From Argopecten irradians (Eukaryota > Mollusca > Bivalvia > Pectinida > Pectinidae): a stretch of DNA of 64,000 bases. The DNA is taken from the NCBI RefSeq assembly GCF_041381155.1, contig NC_091140.1, forward strand, positions 24,766,864-24,830,863. Reading direction: 5' to 3'. The notes under the pieces were generated by a model that saw only the letters and a list, made by a program, of their open reading frames with translations, had not been told where the DNA came from and ran no database searches. Positions 26,501 through 34,991 of the stretch are shown in pieces. The translations under genes were made by a program, and so were the position numbers. Each line of letters starts with the position of its first letter. Positions within the stretch are counted from its first letter, which is position 1.

Positions 26501-26594
26501 TGGCAGCTGTGAACAGATGAGCTATGACCAGATATTAGCTCTGGAGGCGGAGGATCACTCGCCACAAACCAACCAGTCCAACCATATCCAATAG
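2523..26594 (+). CDS. PDE2A: PDE2A-like cGMP-stimulated cyclic nucleotide phosphodiesterase (3' part of gene)
   Basis: Sixteen exons (one present in two versions) join with GT-AG borders and consistent phases into 1604 nt, about 534 residues to the stop at 26,594. Family knowledge: PDE2 hydrolyses cAMP and cGMP and is activated by cGMP binding to GAF-B. In order, the sequence shows GAF-B with an NK..F..DE motif ([14 protein letters not shown]), a linker helix ending [10 protein letters not shown], then the catalytic domain. Metal and catalytic positions are visible: [31 protein letters not shown] and the nucleotide-binding glutamine segment [14 protein letters not shown]. The protein matches my recollection of PDE2A more closely than PDE5 or PDE11, especially the linker and the C-terminal part. 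The length equals the C-terminal 530 or so residues of vertebrate PDE2A, so the N-terminus and GAF-A must lie upstream of the window or be absent. No frameshift or lost catalytic residue was found. Confidence 0.92.
3031..4131 (+). repeat. 45-bp minisatellite, about 24 copies, derived from a splice acceptor
   Basis: The unit reads atgtttggtattctgtgatg followed by atatgaagtgtattgtattttatag. Units at 3031-3375 and 4001-4131 are regular; those at 3376-4000 carry many small indels. The last unit merges into the acceptor and first bases of the next PDE2A-like exon: 21 intronic bases differ by two substitutions and the first 26 or so exonic bases are largely alignable. In the regular blocks the unit is open in the frame of that exon and encodes [15 protein letters not shown]. 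Confidence 0.95.
4132..4213 (+). CDS. PDE2A: PDE2A-like exon 2 (GAF-B)
   Basis: 82 nt from ctattttacag to gtacag. It completes the split Arg and encodes [20 protein letters not shown] and on to NDKE, the second and third strands of GAF-B. It is immediately preceded by the 45-bp array, which copies this exon's own acceptor. Confidence 0.92.
4275..4360 (+). repeat. Tandem duplication, about 43 bp x 2
   Basis: The segment starting caattctattgaataagaaa and ending gtcaaagaaa occurs twice in a row in the intron after exon 2. Confidence 0.85.
4361..4881. other. Intron sequence without recognisable features
   Basis: AT-rich intron between PDE2A-like exons 2 and 3. No conserved coding segment seen on either strand. 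Confidence 0.6.
4882..4962 (+). repeat. 39-bp direct duplication next to a splice acceptor
   Basis: Two copies of a segment beginning ggtaaaatatttacagaaaa end about 10 bases before the acceptor of exon 3. Each copy carries its own tttacag, an additional candidate acceptor, and the duplication occupies the branch-point region. Confidence 0.9.
4974..5034 (+). CDS. PDE2A: PDE2A-like exon 3 (GAF-B)
   Basis: 61 nt from gtgaattcag to gttagt. It encodes [20 protein letters not shown] plus the first base of a Gly codon, the [10 protein letters not shown] turn of PDE2-type GAF-B. The acceptor has a poor polypyrimidine tract, but phase and homology fix it. Confidence 0.9.
5293..8241 (+). repeat. 41-bp minisatellite, about 72 copies
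   Basis: The unit is tccatatctggtagattaac followed by atcatgtttcatattataaag. It fills most of the intron between exons 3 and 4. Units differ mainly at one site, tatctgg versus tacctgg, with scattered one- to four-base indels and a few collapsed units near 6055, 6915 and 7045. The homogeneous copies suggest recent unequal exchange or slippage. Confidence 0.97.
8412..8493 (+). CDS. PDE2A: PDE2A-like exon 4 (GAF-B)
   Basis: 82 nt from ttttattccag to gtaaac. It encodes [20 protein letters not shown] and STGFRT, the segment lining the cGMP pocket in PDE2-type GAF-B (family knowledge). Phases agree with both neighbours. Confidence 0.93.
8494..9069. other. Intron between exons 4 and 5
   Basis: 576 bp, AT-rich, no repeat or coding segment noticed. 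Confidence 0.6.
9070..9220 (+). CDS. PDE2A: PDE2A-like exon 5 (end of GAF-B, NKFDE motif)
   Basis: 151 nt from tgttttccag to gtaagt. It encodes [20 protein letters not shown] followed by [20 protein letters not shown]. The N, K, F, D and E of the PDE GAF signature (NK..F..DE), which stabilises bound cyclic nucleotide, are all present. The exon ends in phase 0, as needed by both versions of exon 6. Confidence 0.94.
9221..9683. other. Intron between exon 5 and exon 6a
   Basis: AT-rich. A short imperfect duplication around 9507-9570 (tagaattatgat) is the only structure seen. Confidence 0.55.
9684..9761 (+). CDS. PDE2A: PDE2A-like exon 6a: linker helix, version A
   Basis: 78 nt (26 codons, phase 0 at both ends) from ctatttcag to gtataa. 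It encodes [20 protein letters not shown] and MMYHMK, the helix between GAF-B and the catalytic domain. Fifteen of 26 residues are identical to exon 6b. Because both copies keep the frame, either one can be used, or both in tandem. The changes between copies cluster in the first two thirds, and the LANEL..YHM core is kept. Confidence 0.9.
9762..11230. other. Intron sequence, no gene seen
   Basis: AT-rich intron after exon 6a. I see no third linker-exon copy and no conserved frame. Open frames at 9828 and 10,135 look like chance. Confidence 0.55.
11231..11405 (+). repeat. 35-bp tandem repeat, 5 copies
   Basis: The unit starts gaaatagaaaaaggatgggg and ends ttcggtgta. Single-base variants (ttag/ttcg, gacg/gggg) distinguish copies. 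G-rich tracts (ggggttgggg) recur in each unit. Confidence 0.93.
11544..16380 (+). repeat. 59-bp minisatellite, about 82 copies
   Basis: The unit is taatcctaaagacagtaaca, cagtcctgctggtgtctcgg, atactacatatatgtctgc. It fills the intron between the alternative linker exons. Copies vary at three places: ctcgg/ctcag/cttgg, tactac/tacaac, and atatatg/atatgtg/atatg. Many units differ in length by 1-2 bp. Both strands show long open frames through the array, which follow from the unit sequence and are not evidence of a gene. Confidence 0.97.
16386..16440 (+). mobile_element. SINE tail fragment
   Basis: The motif gggtttcctccacctcc and aacctggca resembles the conserved 3' part of tRNA-derived SINEs that I recall from molluscs. 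It directly abuts the 59-bp array. Confidence 0.5.
16441..16797. other. Intron sequence
   Basis: AT-rich. A short direct repeat (tgtttgttcatatatgatct) occurs at about 16,600 and 16,633; nothing else seen. Confidence 0.5.
16798..17345 (+). mobile_element. Dispersed molluscan-type repeat with internal tandem modules
   Basis: It begins with a small hairpin (gcccaccatcatgataac / ggtgggc) and contains two imperfect modules that start gttatcgctatttctcag and run through gtgcatattg.attttggga to caagatggc. A third partial module (ttttgggacctattggtca) follows. I recall this sequence type as a high-copy repeat in bivalve and cephalopod genomes. No transposase frame is visible, so it is non-autonomous. 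Confidence 0.6.
17612..17689 (+). CDS. PDE2A: PDE2A-like exon 6b: linker helix, version B
   Basis: 78 nt (26 codons, phase 0/0) from tttacttccag to gtttgt. It encodes [20 protein letters not shown] and MNYHMQ. It occupies the same position as exon 6a. The MYKK start is closer to the vertebrate PDE2A linker as I remember it. Distance to 6a is 7.85 kb, mostly the 59-bp array. Joining exon 5 to 6b and 6b to exon 7 keeps the frame. Confidence 0.9.
17690..18290. other. Intron sequence
   Basis: AT-rich intron after exon 6b, no feature noticed. Confidence 0.5.
18291..20147. mobile_element. 1.86-kb element with terminal inverted repeats
   Basis: The left end starts acagtacttaatgtgtgtaa and the right end finishes ttacacgcattaagtactgt, its reverse complement with one mismatch in 20. 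Near both ends lie 200-bp tracts made of aaacgaa/aacgcaaacg words, in the same orientation on both sides. No transposase-like frame is seen, so it is probably a non-autonomous DNA transposon. A palindromic NRF-1-like word tgcgcatgcgca lies near 19,881. Confidence 0.6.
20541..20663 (+). CDS. PDE2A: PDE2A-like exon 7 (linker to catalytic domain)
   Basis: 123 nt (41 codons, 0/0) from atatggttag to gtaagt. It encodes [20 protein letters not shown] and on to [13 protein letters not shown], the region before the catalytic helices. Confidence 0.92.
20802..20872 (+). CDS. PDE2A: PDE2A-like exon 8 (catalytic domain start)
   Basis: 71 nt from ttattttcag to gtaaga. It encodes [20 protein letters not shown] and TLA plus a split Arg codon. 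Confidence 0.92.
21201..21323 (+). CDS. PDE2A: PDE2A-like exon 9 (first catalytic His)
   Basis: 123 nt from atgtttcag to gtaagt. It encodes [20 protein letters not shown] and on to LKLTQYLE. The HNWMHAF segment supplies the general-acid His and the first metal-binding His of class I phosphodiesterases. Confidence 0.94.
21714..21801 (+). CDS. PDE2A: PDE2A-like exon 10 (metal-binding HD)
   Basis: 88 nt from tgccatttcag to gtgagt. It encodes [20 protein letters not shown] and TNNSYQSVS, with the metal-binding His-Asp of the HDxDHRG signature. Confidence 0.95.
21904..22096. mobile_element. MITE-like element with ataagcgccc termini
   Basis: The left end is accatattcgacccaataag then cgccc; the right end contains ggcgcttatagg and gggcgcttattacggtat. 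These are imperfect inverted repeats about 190 bp apart in the intron between exons 10 and 11. No coding capacity. Confidence 0.55.
22097..22856. other. Intron sequence
   Basis: Remaining intron before exon 11. AT-rich, no conserved segment noticed. Confidence 0.5.
22857..22904 (+). CDS. PDE2A: PDE2A-like exon 11
   Basis: 48 nt (16 codons, 0/0) from ctgttgtag to gtacaa, encoding [16 protein letters not shown] in the catalytic domain. It is short but phase-consistent and well conserved. Confidence 0.92.
22905..23552. other. Intron with degenerate 55-65-bp repeats
   Basis: Between about 23,200 and 23,450 four diverged copies of a unit containing 'gactgtgtagattgagt' and 'gtctgtccct' follow one another. 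A G10 run lies near 23,079. Confidence 0.7.
23553..23627 (+). CDS. PDE2A: PDE2A-like exon 12
   Basis: 75 nt (25 codons, 0/0) from atgatttcag to gtttgt. It encodes [20 protein letters not shown] and NLSSK, including the HHFAQ motif. Confidence 0.93.
23628..24070. other. Intron sequence
   Basis: Intron between exons 12 and 13. A short repeat (accaatgatcgctgaatt) is duplicated near 23,993-24,032; nothing else seen. Confidence 0.5.
24071..24170 (+). CDS. PDE2A: PDE2A-like exon 13 (ATDLAHH)
   Basis: 100 nt from ataattcag to gtgagt. It encodes [20 protein letters not shown] and [13 protein letters not shown] plus one base. The Asp of ATDLAHH is a metal ligand in this family. Confidence 0.94.
24171..25167. 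other. Intron with a 63-bp tandem duplication
   Basis: The segment from agtgtggtgtagtgttc to ctgataaacca occurs twice in a row at about 24,701-24,828, with one substitution (ttcatg/ttcgtg). The rest of the intron shows nothing notable. Confidence 0.75.
25168..25280 (+). CDS. PDE2A: PDE2A-like exon 14
   Basis: 113 nt from tgttgaccag to gtatgt. It completes a Thr codon and encodes [20 protein letters not shown] and [17 protein letters not shown], the DLSDQTK stretch typical of PDE2. Confidence 0.93.
25719..25864 (+). CDS. PDE2A: PDE2A-like exon 15 (nucleotide-binding glutamine)
   Basis: 146 nt from actgttacag to gtatga. It encodes [20 protein letters not shown], then [20 protein letters not shown] and DHIALPVY plus two bases. 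The Gln of LQIGF is the invariant purine-contacting residue. MMDRE and the following helices match PDE2A closely. Confidence 0.94.
25865..26395. other. Last intron
   Basis: 531 bp, AT-rich, no feature noticed. It ends in ttactatttacag. Confidence 0.6.
26396..26594 (+). CDS. PDE2A: PDE2A-like terminal coding exon 16
   Basis: 199 nt from tatttacag to the TAG stop. It encodes the end of the catalytic domain ([20 protein letters not shown] and [15 protein letters not shown]) and a short polar tail ending NQSNHIQ. A candidate AATAAA lies 104 bp after the stop, at 26,698. Confidence 0.93.
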
Positions 26595-29500
26595 GATTTG
26601 TACCACTTCATCAGTCATCAGTCCAATCAGTAGGTTATACAACGTACCGTAGATTGTACAGTCATCACAGAATACTCCTTCCACATGCATACAAAGAAAT
26701 AAATCCATTATTCTGGGAGTTTGTATAGGACTTGAGATGAGAAATGCAAAAAAATATGTTTTGTTCTAACATTACACACATTAGATTGTCTATTGTTGGA
26801 CTGTGGATGCTTATTTATTTTACTAAAATAGTACATGTTTTCTGGTTTTCTCACATGTTTAAGAAAGATTATCAACAACATATGTATTTATTTCCTGCCA
26901 AGATATATTTCTTGTGTCCTTCAGTGTTAAATTGATATGCACTTTTGTTTACAAAACAGAACAAAACCTGATGAATATTGTAGATACTTTTTATATTCAA
27001 TGATTTATGTATATATACTCATCTATACAGAATCTGCAATGTAATTGCTCAAACATATTCACAAACATCATTTCTACATATTAAAGTAGTAACATATTAT
27101 TGAAAAGTTCCTTGACATTCTTAATCAATTCTCCAGCAATTACATGGTGGTATTGTTTTCAGAATTAACCTCTGCATTTAAATTAGGGGTGTTTTACTGT
27201 TTATTTTTTATTCCATCGTCAACTTACTGAGTATGATACTGTTTAAAGTATGGTTACTTTTTTATTCTTCTCAACTTTGTATGGTATTTTAGTAATACTT
27301 TGTTCAACTCTTAAATCTTGCATATTAGGTTTAGATATATTGATTACATAGATATACATTTCATTGGAAAAAAAAACAAAAAAATTCAAAAGTCAATATA
27401 CATGTAGATGATGATAGTCCAAATTTTCCATTGATTCAAAAACAGTTCATTGTTTCATTCAGGGAGTTTATTTTAATGTGATTATTGTTATTAATATTTT
27501 ATTCATTTTTCATTTGTTTCATTCCACCTCTTCAAACAACTGATTCGAAGAACATCGATAGATGTGCTTGTCATATGCAACATGTCATCTTCACATTTCT
27601 AGTAAAAGGATCCATTTGTTTTCTTCATACTATTTACAATAGTGTGTAGCTCTTCACATCACGATTTACATAAACTAATGTAATACACATAGTTAATACA
27701 GACCAACATAAATCAGTTTACTGGATTATCAAAATGTTTCTCATGTTGTATTTCTTTACTTTATGAAGTCTGGATTGAATTTTTGCTTACATAATTTTTC
27801 AATTGTACATGCCATAAAATAACAAAAAAAGAAATGATTTTTCTTACAAAAACTGAAGCAGGAAGATATCTTACCATGAGGCATTGTGATTCATTAATTT
27901 GTTTTTTTCCTCGACAATTTGTATATTTCCTGAAGAAATGCTCACACTGTTTTAACAAACTTGTATTATAAGTTATTAATGCTATGAATGATTACCTCCA
28001 TTCAACCTGATTATGTTTGAGTTTATCTGTGAATGCTTAGCTATATAAGCATTTTTCTCCAACTGACACAGTAACGCCATGATAAATATATGATATGAAA
28101 ACCTAACCCACTCTGTATTTGTTCAGTGTCTGTATTTTCTTTACATCATACTTGTACTACATGTATATTTTGTTTATGACTTAAGCTATATTTAAAGTTG
28201 CTTTGTACCTATTAATTACAAATATATATACGTATCATAAAATTATATTAAAAGAAATCTTAATTGGAGAGAAATATAATAATAATAATTTATTATGTTT
28301 GTGATAGTAGCCTTTTTTGTCTTATTATAACTCTATTTATTATTTCTTATGTAGTTGCTTTGTATTTCTTCTTTTTTTTCATTTTTATACTAAGAGATAT
28401 TTTCATTTTATTCACTTTTTCACATGTCATTTTTTTACTATGCAATCTGTGCAAACATTTTTCTTTTCATCCCTTACAATTATATTTTTGTATTTTAGTT
28501 TATGTTTTTGGAATTTCTGTAATGTAAAAAAAAAACAAACAAAAAACAGAATTTCTATTTGTAATCTTCTTCTAAGTTTCTTATGATCTTTAAGTTTTGG
28601 TCTGCGAGTATGCATGTATATTGTATACAGCATATATATAAATAGTATGTACACCATACGTGCAATAAGTATTAGAGTTACTCCCCTTTAAAACATTTAA
28701 TAAGTGTAGTGGACTGCCATCATGCTGAAAGGTATAAAGTACATTGAATAAACTGTCCGCCACTAAAATCCTTATACATGGTCTAATTAAGATTAAAGTA
28801 ATTTAATTTAAGTATAAGAAGGTACACATCGTTAGTGCTATACAGATTGTACTTGAAAGGTATGATATATATGTAAAGTAAAGTTTTGTGTGGAAGGCCT
28901 ATAGCTATAGTGATATAACGCTAAGCACTGGTCAATGTAGAAAGTATTAAAACTATTATTGGTTGGTTTGTTTTTTTTAATTCTTTTGTGTCAAAATTTA
29001 GATACTGTTTAAAATGTATTTAAGTCTTGAATAAATGCCTATATATATACCACCTAATAAGAAGATACCCACTTAACAAAAGTTAGGCCAACTATTTCTC
29101 TGAATGTTTAAAAAAAATATCTTTATTAAATTCTAGAGCTTTTTAAACCTCATTTCAACAAAACCATACCAGATGGTTCTATGTGATGAAAACTTTTGTG
29201 ATACTATAACTGTGTGATAGCTTGTAATATAAATATTTCTTTATGGGTTTGAATCCAGTGTGGTATGTGCTAGTCTATAGTTGAAGGATTTTATTTTAGA
29301 ATTACTCCCTGATTGTAGTAGGTTCATCTAAACTGATAACATAAGAAATGTTGATGTTAAAGACTTGATGGTATATGATAAAACATCTTTGTTGTATGGT
29401 ATAGATATAAAGTCTATTTGTTGGATTCATTACACCAGATATATATTTATAAAAAGCCCCATCATTATGTTGGTAAGGTCTACTTTTATTTCCTTTCTCT

Positions 29501-30956
29501 GTTACCTGCTCTTACATTGATTAAGGAAATTGCAGTTGTAGCTTTATAGGGGTCTGATAGTTTCATGATTTCATGTCTCTTCCATTTCTACATCATATTT
29601 TACTTTGAACTTCCATATAAGTGAAACTAGTTATGGTTTATTTGCTTTAAAATACTTCCGATATTTTACATGCTTCCTTCCTTGCATTCTTATCTGTTGG
29701 AGGTACTTCCCTTAGTTTCACTTCTATAGATTCAACAGTAGCATGCATGAATACTCGTTAAACTTAAAAGGTTCAAACAACTATGAAAAAAAACTATGAA
29801 CTCTTATAAAATAAAATTTTGTAATAATGAAATGTGGATTTACGCATTAAAAACAACCTTTTAAACAGATGCAATTTACAGCAATTTAAATGTATTGTTT
29901 TAGAAACAATCAACAGAACACAATCAGGTTTGTTTGTTTATTTCCTAAATTCTTTTAAAGTTTAAGGTGCAAACTTGAGAGGTATAAGCATGATGCTATG
30001 TGGGTACACTTCTGTGTAAAATGAAAGTTATAATAGTATTTGAAGTGTTTTTGAACTGACTATGTTGGAGACTGTGTATGTTCAACTGTATATTAATTCC
30101 ACTACAGTCTATTTCGCTCAAGATATAATTTAGATGTTTTAGATTTAGATATAATTGGTATTATGATCTTTAACATTTAGTGTTTAGTTTTTAGGCAAGA
30201 TGTGTAATATCTATTAATAATAGTGTATTTTATACGATAAAGAACAATGTTATTTATATCTGTACATTTCACATTATTTTAAGATTTTCAAAGTCAGATT
30301 TAAATTCAACATTTAGGTACATATCGGCCAGTATACTCAAATGGAAAATGAAAATCATATCCTCATCCTTCAAACCTTTCAAGGGGAGATAATCAACAAA
30401 CAACCATTTAGGAATAGCATGATATTCTGTAATTTTGAATGTTAATGGAAGTGTCAAAGTAAGTGATTGGTATGTTAGACAGGTGAGCAATCCAAGCATA
30501 TTTTGGTATCATCATCATATTTGGACATTTTTATATCAAAGTCTACATGATGCCATCGAATTCATTCTCTTCCATTTCATTACCTGATACATTGTTCTTT
30601 TAATTGGTTATAAGATGTATAAATTGGATCATCAACTACTAAGATTATTTTAAAACCTTATTTAGTCATAATAAAATAGCTTTCATATTTATATAATCAC
30701 AACTATCCATAATAAACATTAACCTTTTCCTTCCTGGGAGGACACTCATCAACTTGTTACATAATATTTGACATTGTTGTAAGATAACTGACAATTTCTA
30801 AGTTATATATTAATTAGCTTTTATTAATTTTTATCCTGCTGTGTTTCAGTTGTTACTTAAATAAAAGATATTATATTGACTTCATGAATGGATTTTTTTG
30901 TCACAGAAAGTATCAGGTAAAGATTAAAAAATACTGACTGACCTCAAGAAGGCAAT
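26595..30956. other. PDE2A-like 3' UTR and AT-rich intergenic DNA
   Basis: No coding segment found. AATAAA hexamers occur at 26,698 and near 28,745, 29,029 and 30,858, so several 3' ends are possible. Composition is strongly AT-rich with poly-T tracts, and the open frames near 28,264-28,657 are T-rich artefacts. Confidence 0.55.
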
Positions 30957-32562
30957 CCTCTGACTGACCAGAGTTAGGGCTCAAAGAGACAGTTGGATGG
31001 TTGTTCCCTTGGGTATGACTCAATAAGGCGGCCTGTCAGTTGTTCCATTGACTGACCAGAGTTAGGGCTCGGAGAGACAGTTGGATGGTTGTTCCCTTGG
31101 GTATGACTCAATAAGATAGCCTGTCAGTTGTTCCATTGACTGACCATAGTTAGGGCTAGGAGAGACAGTTGGATGGTTGTTCCCTTGGGTATGACTCAAT
31201 AAGACGGCCTGTCAGTTGTTCCATTGACTGACCAGAGTTAGGACTAGGAGAGACAGTTGGATGGTTGTTCCCTTGGGTATGACTCAATAAGATAGCCTGT
31301 TAGTTGTTCCATTGACTGACCAGAGTAAGGACTCGGAGAGACAGTTGGAAAGATGTTCCCTTGGGTATGACTCAATAAGACGGCCTGTCAGTTGTTCCAT
31401 TGACTGACCAGAGTTAGGGCTCGGAAAGACAGTTGGATGGTTGTTCCCTTTGGCATGACTCAATAAGACGGCCTGTTAGTTGCTATATTGTCTGACCAGA
31501 GTTAGGGCTCAGAGAGACAGTTGGGTATTTGTTCCCTTGGGTATGACTCAATAAGACAGCCTGTCAGTTGTTCCTTAGACTGACCGAAGTTTGGGCTCGG
31601 AAAGACAGTTGGATGGTTGTTCCCTTGGGTATGACTCAATAAGACAGCCTGTCAGTTGTTCCTTAGACTGACCGGAGTTTGGGCTCGGAATGACAGTTGG
31701 ATGGTTGTTCAATTGGGTATGACTCAATAAGACAGCCTGTCAGTTGTTCCATTGACTGACCAGAGTTAGGGCTCGGAGAGACAGTTGGGTGGTTGTTCCC
31801 TTGGGTATGACTCAATAAGATAGCCTGTCAGTTGTTCCTTAGACTGACCGGAGTTTGGGCTCGGAAGACAGTTGGGTGGTTGTTCCCTTGGGTATGACTC
31901 AATAAGACAGCCTGTCAGTTGTTCCATTGACTGACCAGAGTTAGGGCTCGGAGAGACAGTTGGGTGGTTGTTCCCTTGGGTATGACTCAATAAGACGGCC
32001 TGTCAGTTGTTCCATTGACTGACCAGAGTTAGGGCTCGGAGAGACAGTTGGGTGGTTGTTCCCTTGGGTATGACTCAATAAGACGGCCTGTCAGTTGTTC
32101 CATTGACTGACCAGAGTAAGGACTCCGAGAGACAGTTAAAAAGATGTTCCCTTGGGTATGACTCAATAAGACGGCCTGTCAGTTGTTCCATTGACTGACC
32201 GGAGTTTGGGCTCGGAAAGACAGTTGGATGGTTGTTCCCTTGGGTATGACTCAATAAGATAGCCTGTCAGTTGTTCCATTGACTGACTAGAGTTTGGGAT
32301 CGGAAAGACAGTTGGATTTTTGTTCCCTTGGGTATGACTCAATAAGACGGCCTGTCAGTTGTTCTATTGACTGACCAGAGTTAGGGCTCGGAGAGACAGT
32401 TGGATATGGTTGTTCCCTTGGTTATGACTCAATAAGATAGCCTGTCAGTTGTTCTATTGACTGACCATAGTTAGGGCTAGGAAAGACAGTTGGATGGTTG
32501 TTCCCTTGGGTATGACTCAATAAGGCAGTCTGTCTCTTGTTCCTATGACTGACCACAGTTTG
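30957..32562 (+). repeat. 88-bp tandem array, 18 copies, each with TGACTCA
   Basis: The unit runs ttgactgaccagagttaggg, ctcggagagacagttggatg, gttgttcccttgggtatgac, tcaataagacggcctgtcag, ttgttcca. All 18 units keep ATGACTCAATAAG, while flanking parts vary (gttaggg/gtttggg/gtaagga; gacgg/gatag/gacag). The heptamer equals the AP-1 consensus. Confidence 0.95.
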
Positions 32563-34550
32563 GCTAAAGTAGGCTACCATGGTGTTCCATGGAAAGCTGT
32601 TGGGCGATTTTGCTGACTACAGGAGGACTGAAGAATACAATCGGGTAAATTGATCTATGATTGACCAGAAGTTTGACTAAAAAATACTACCATGGGATTA
32701 TTTCAAACGAATTATCATAGTTAAATATAGTTAGATATTTGAGAGGTTGTACCCTTCACTGACCATGACTAGTTCTAGGGGTCAAAAACGTGGCTGCAAC
32801 ATCCAGCAAGCCACTGCGTTGCTGACAAATCGGAGTTTTTTTCGTGACTGATTTTTTCACATGATATATTACCTTAAAGTGGACGTAATCTGTAGTGAGT
32901 TCATACCTCTTCTACATGATCAACTAAATTTTGTCAGTCTTAGACAGTAAGATTATACAATGGTAACTGTAAAACTACCAATTCCCGTGGACATTATTCA
33001 TGAATTCTTCCAGCGATCTCTTCTAGGAAGTCATATAAAGGATGGCGTCCCCAAGACAAACAAACAAAAAGAAAAAGAAAGAAAGCATCTATTATAATTA
33101 AGAATATGTGGTTAAAATTAAATATTGGTGTGATAGAATGCTCGTGCCTGATGTGCATTTTCATTATTCATCTCTAATTAACCTTAATATGGAATTCTAA
33201 TGTACATCGGTAAACTATACATTTCAATCATTTTTATAGAAAAATAAATATGTGTACATTAATGTGTGTGTACATTACTTTATTGACACCTTAATTTTAC
33301 CATAGATTATCTATACAGTATGTTAATTAAAGATATATTTTTGACACACTATCAGCTGTTTCATAGCATACCAGTCAATAGTATACATGGGTTAACAATA
33401 AACCTAAAGGGTGGCTGCGATCCTGTTGAAACACTCTATTAGTCTTGGGACTAACTATATGGAATGGTTGTCACTGTCGCATGTTCCGTACAACAGTTCA
33501 TCAAAGTGGTTTTGATACATGAACCACAGATATATGCATGTGCACAGATTTGACTACCGATGATGATGTCAAGAAAAGGTTATTTTAACCTGATGATTCA
33601 GAATCTACAAATGCAGGTTACAATTCGCCAAACAGTAAAATGTTCCAACTGTGGATTCTCCTATTCTATTTCGTATATACATGTACATGTATCTTCTTGC
33701 TTTCGAGTCTACATAGAGATCTTGTTCTATCAAAGATGTTGATATATGACCCGTCACTGCCCACTGGCCACTGGAGCTGCTTAACCAGAAATGGGGGACA
33801 TCATATAACTAACGTAAAGGTTCCATCCCCGACCATTGTGCCAATGTAAGCATTTTCGGAGTTACTCCGGATCCGTTCATGAGCTAAGTCATAGCCATTA
33901 TTGTCAAGTACTGGTATTACAGTGTATTTTTGTATCTTTTGAAATAGGGGTCTTCGCTGCTGAGAGTTTTGGCATTTTCCCACCGTTTAGTTGTTCGACA
34001 TCACATATCATTCCTCCCCAATCAGTCAGTAACAGTCTGATTTGAGGTTGGGGAAAGTGTCATATTTTTGCTTAGCCTATCGCTGAGGTGATTTCTTCAG
34101 TTTCAACCGCATTGCATTACAGTTGATCATTAGATAACTGTATAGTGTTTATCAGATAAATCGATGTCAAAGACTTAGATGGTGAACTAGATCTATATCT
34201 AAATACCTGCCGTTGTAACAGATTCGATGTTTTAAAACAATATCCTGGCTATGATAGAGAGCTTATAGATTGTTACGGTTTTGAAACAGCGTTTGTCTAT
34301 ATTGATCTTGCAATCCATCAACGCTTGTGTGAAAATTTATCCAGTTTCCCATATTTTGCCAAATGAATGCTTGGTGGATATTCGGCTAGAATTACGACAC
34401 ATTATTCCTCGTGTCAGTATTCAGAGCTGTTTTGACGCCTGCATTTGGTCCAGTCACGAATCCGCAATCAGCAATGACTATGATCCCGGCCCGTGGTGGT
34501 TTAGGCTAGTGGTACAGTAAGGAAACGTGATCAACGCAATTTACAATATT
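32563..34550. other. Intergenic DNA
   Basis: No gene recognised on either strand; open frames of 60-79 codons show no motif. Composition becomes less AT-rich after 33,400. Confidence 0.5.
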
Positions 34551-34589
34551 TTGTGTGTGTGTGGGGGGGGGGGGGGGGGGGTGAGGGTG

Positions 34590-34631
<42 letters not shown>

Positions 34632-34704
34632 GTGAGTGTGTGTGTGTGTGGGTGTGTGTGAGGGTGAGTGTGTGTGTGTGTGTGTGTTTTTTTGTTTTTT
34701 TTTT
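34551..34704 (+). repeat. Microsatellite: (GT)n with a G19 run
   Basis: A run of 19 G at 34,563-34,581 is followed by interrupted (GT)n with gagggtgag interruptions and a T-rich end. Confidence 0.97.
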
Positions 34705-34991
34705 CTCCTTTGATATTTGCTTCACTTGGCAACCACGAAAAATAGCGATTATCATATCAATGAACTTAAATACGCATTGTTATTTGATTTTTCATCACAG
34801 AGAATCTTACTTTTTTGCTTGGTGTCTTCGATGGCATGCTTCAATGATGCAGCACTATAAAAAGGTCACTATACAAGAAGACACGATATACCGCAGTCTC
34901 CCAAAACATACACCGCACACTATATACACGCTACACACCATTTACATGTGAGGCCGTCCTTACACGATCCTGGCTGTTAATGCTAGATTTA

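Noticed and set aside
2523-26594. Assignment of the phosphodiesterase to PDE5, PDE6 or PDE11
   Set aside because: GAF-B, linker and C-terminal catalytic segments (DLSDQTK, MMDRE, LANEL..YHM) agree better with PDE2A as I remember it; a tree would settle it.
28264-28657. Hydrophobic Phe-rich frames resembling membrane proteins
   Set aside because: They arise from T-rich DNA in all frames and lack coding character.
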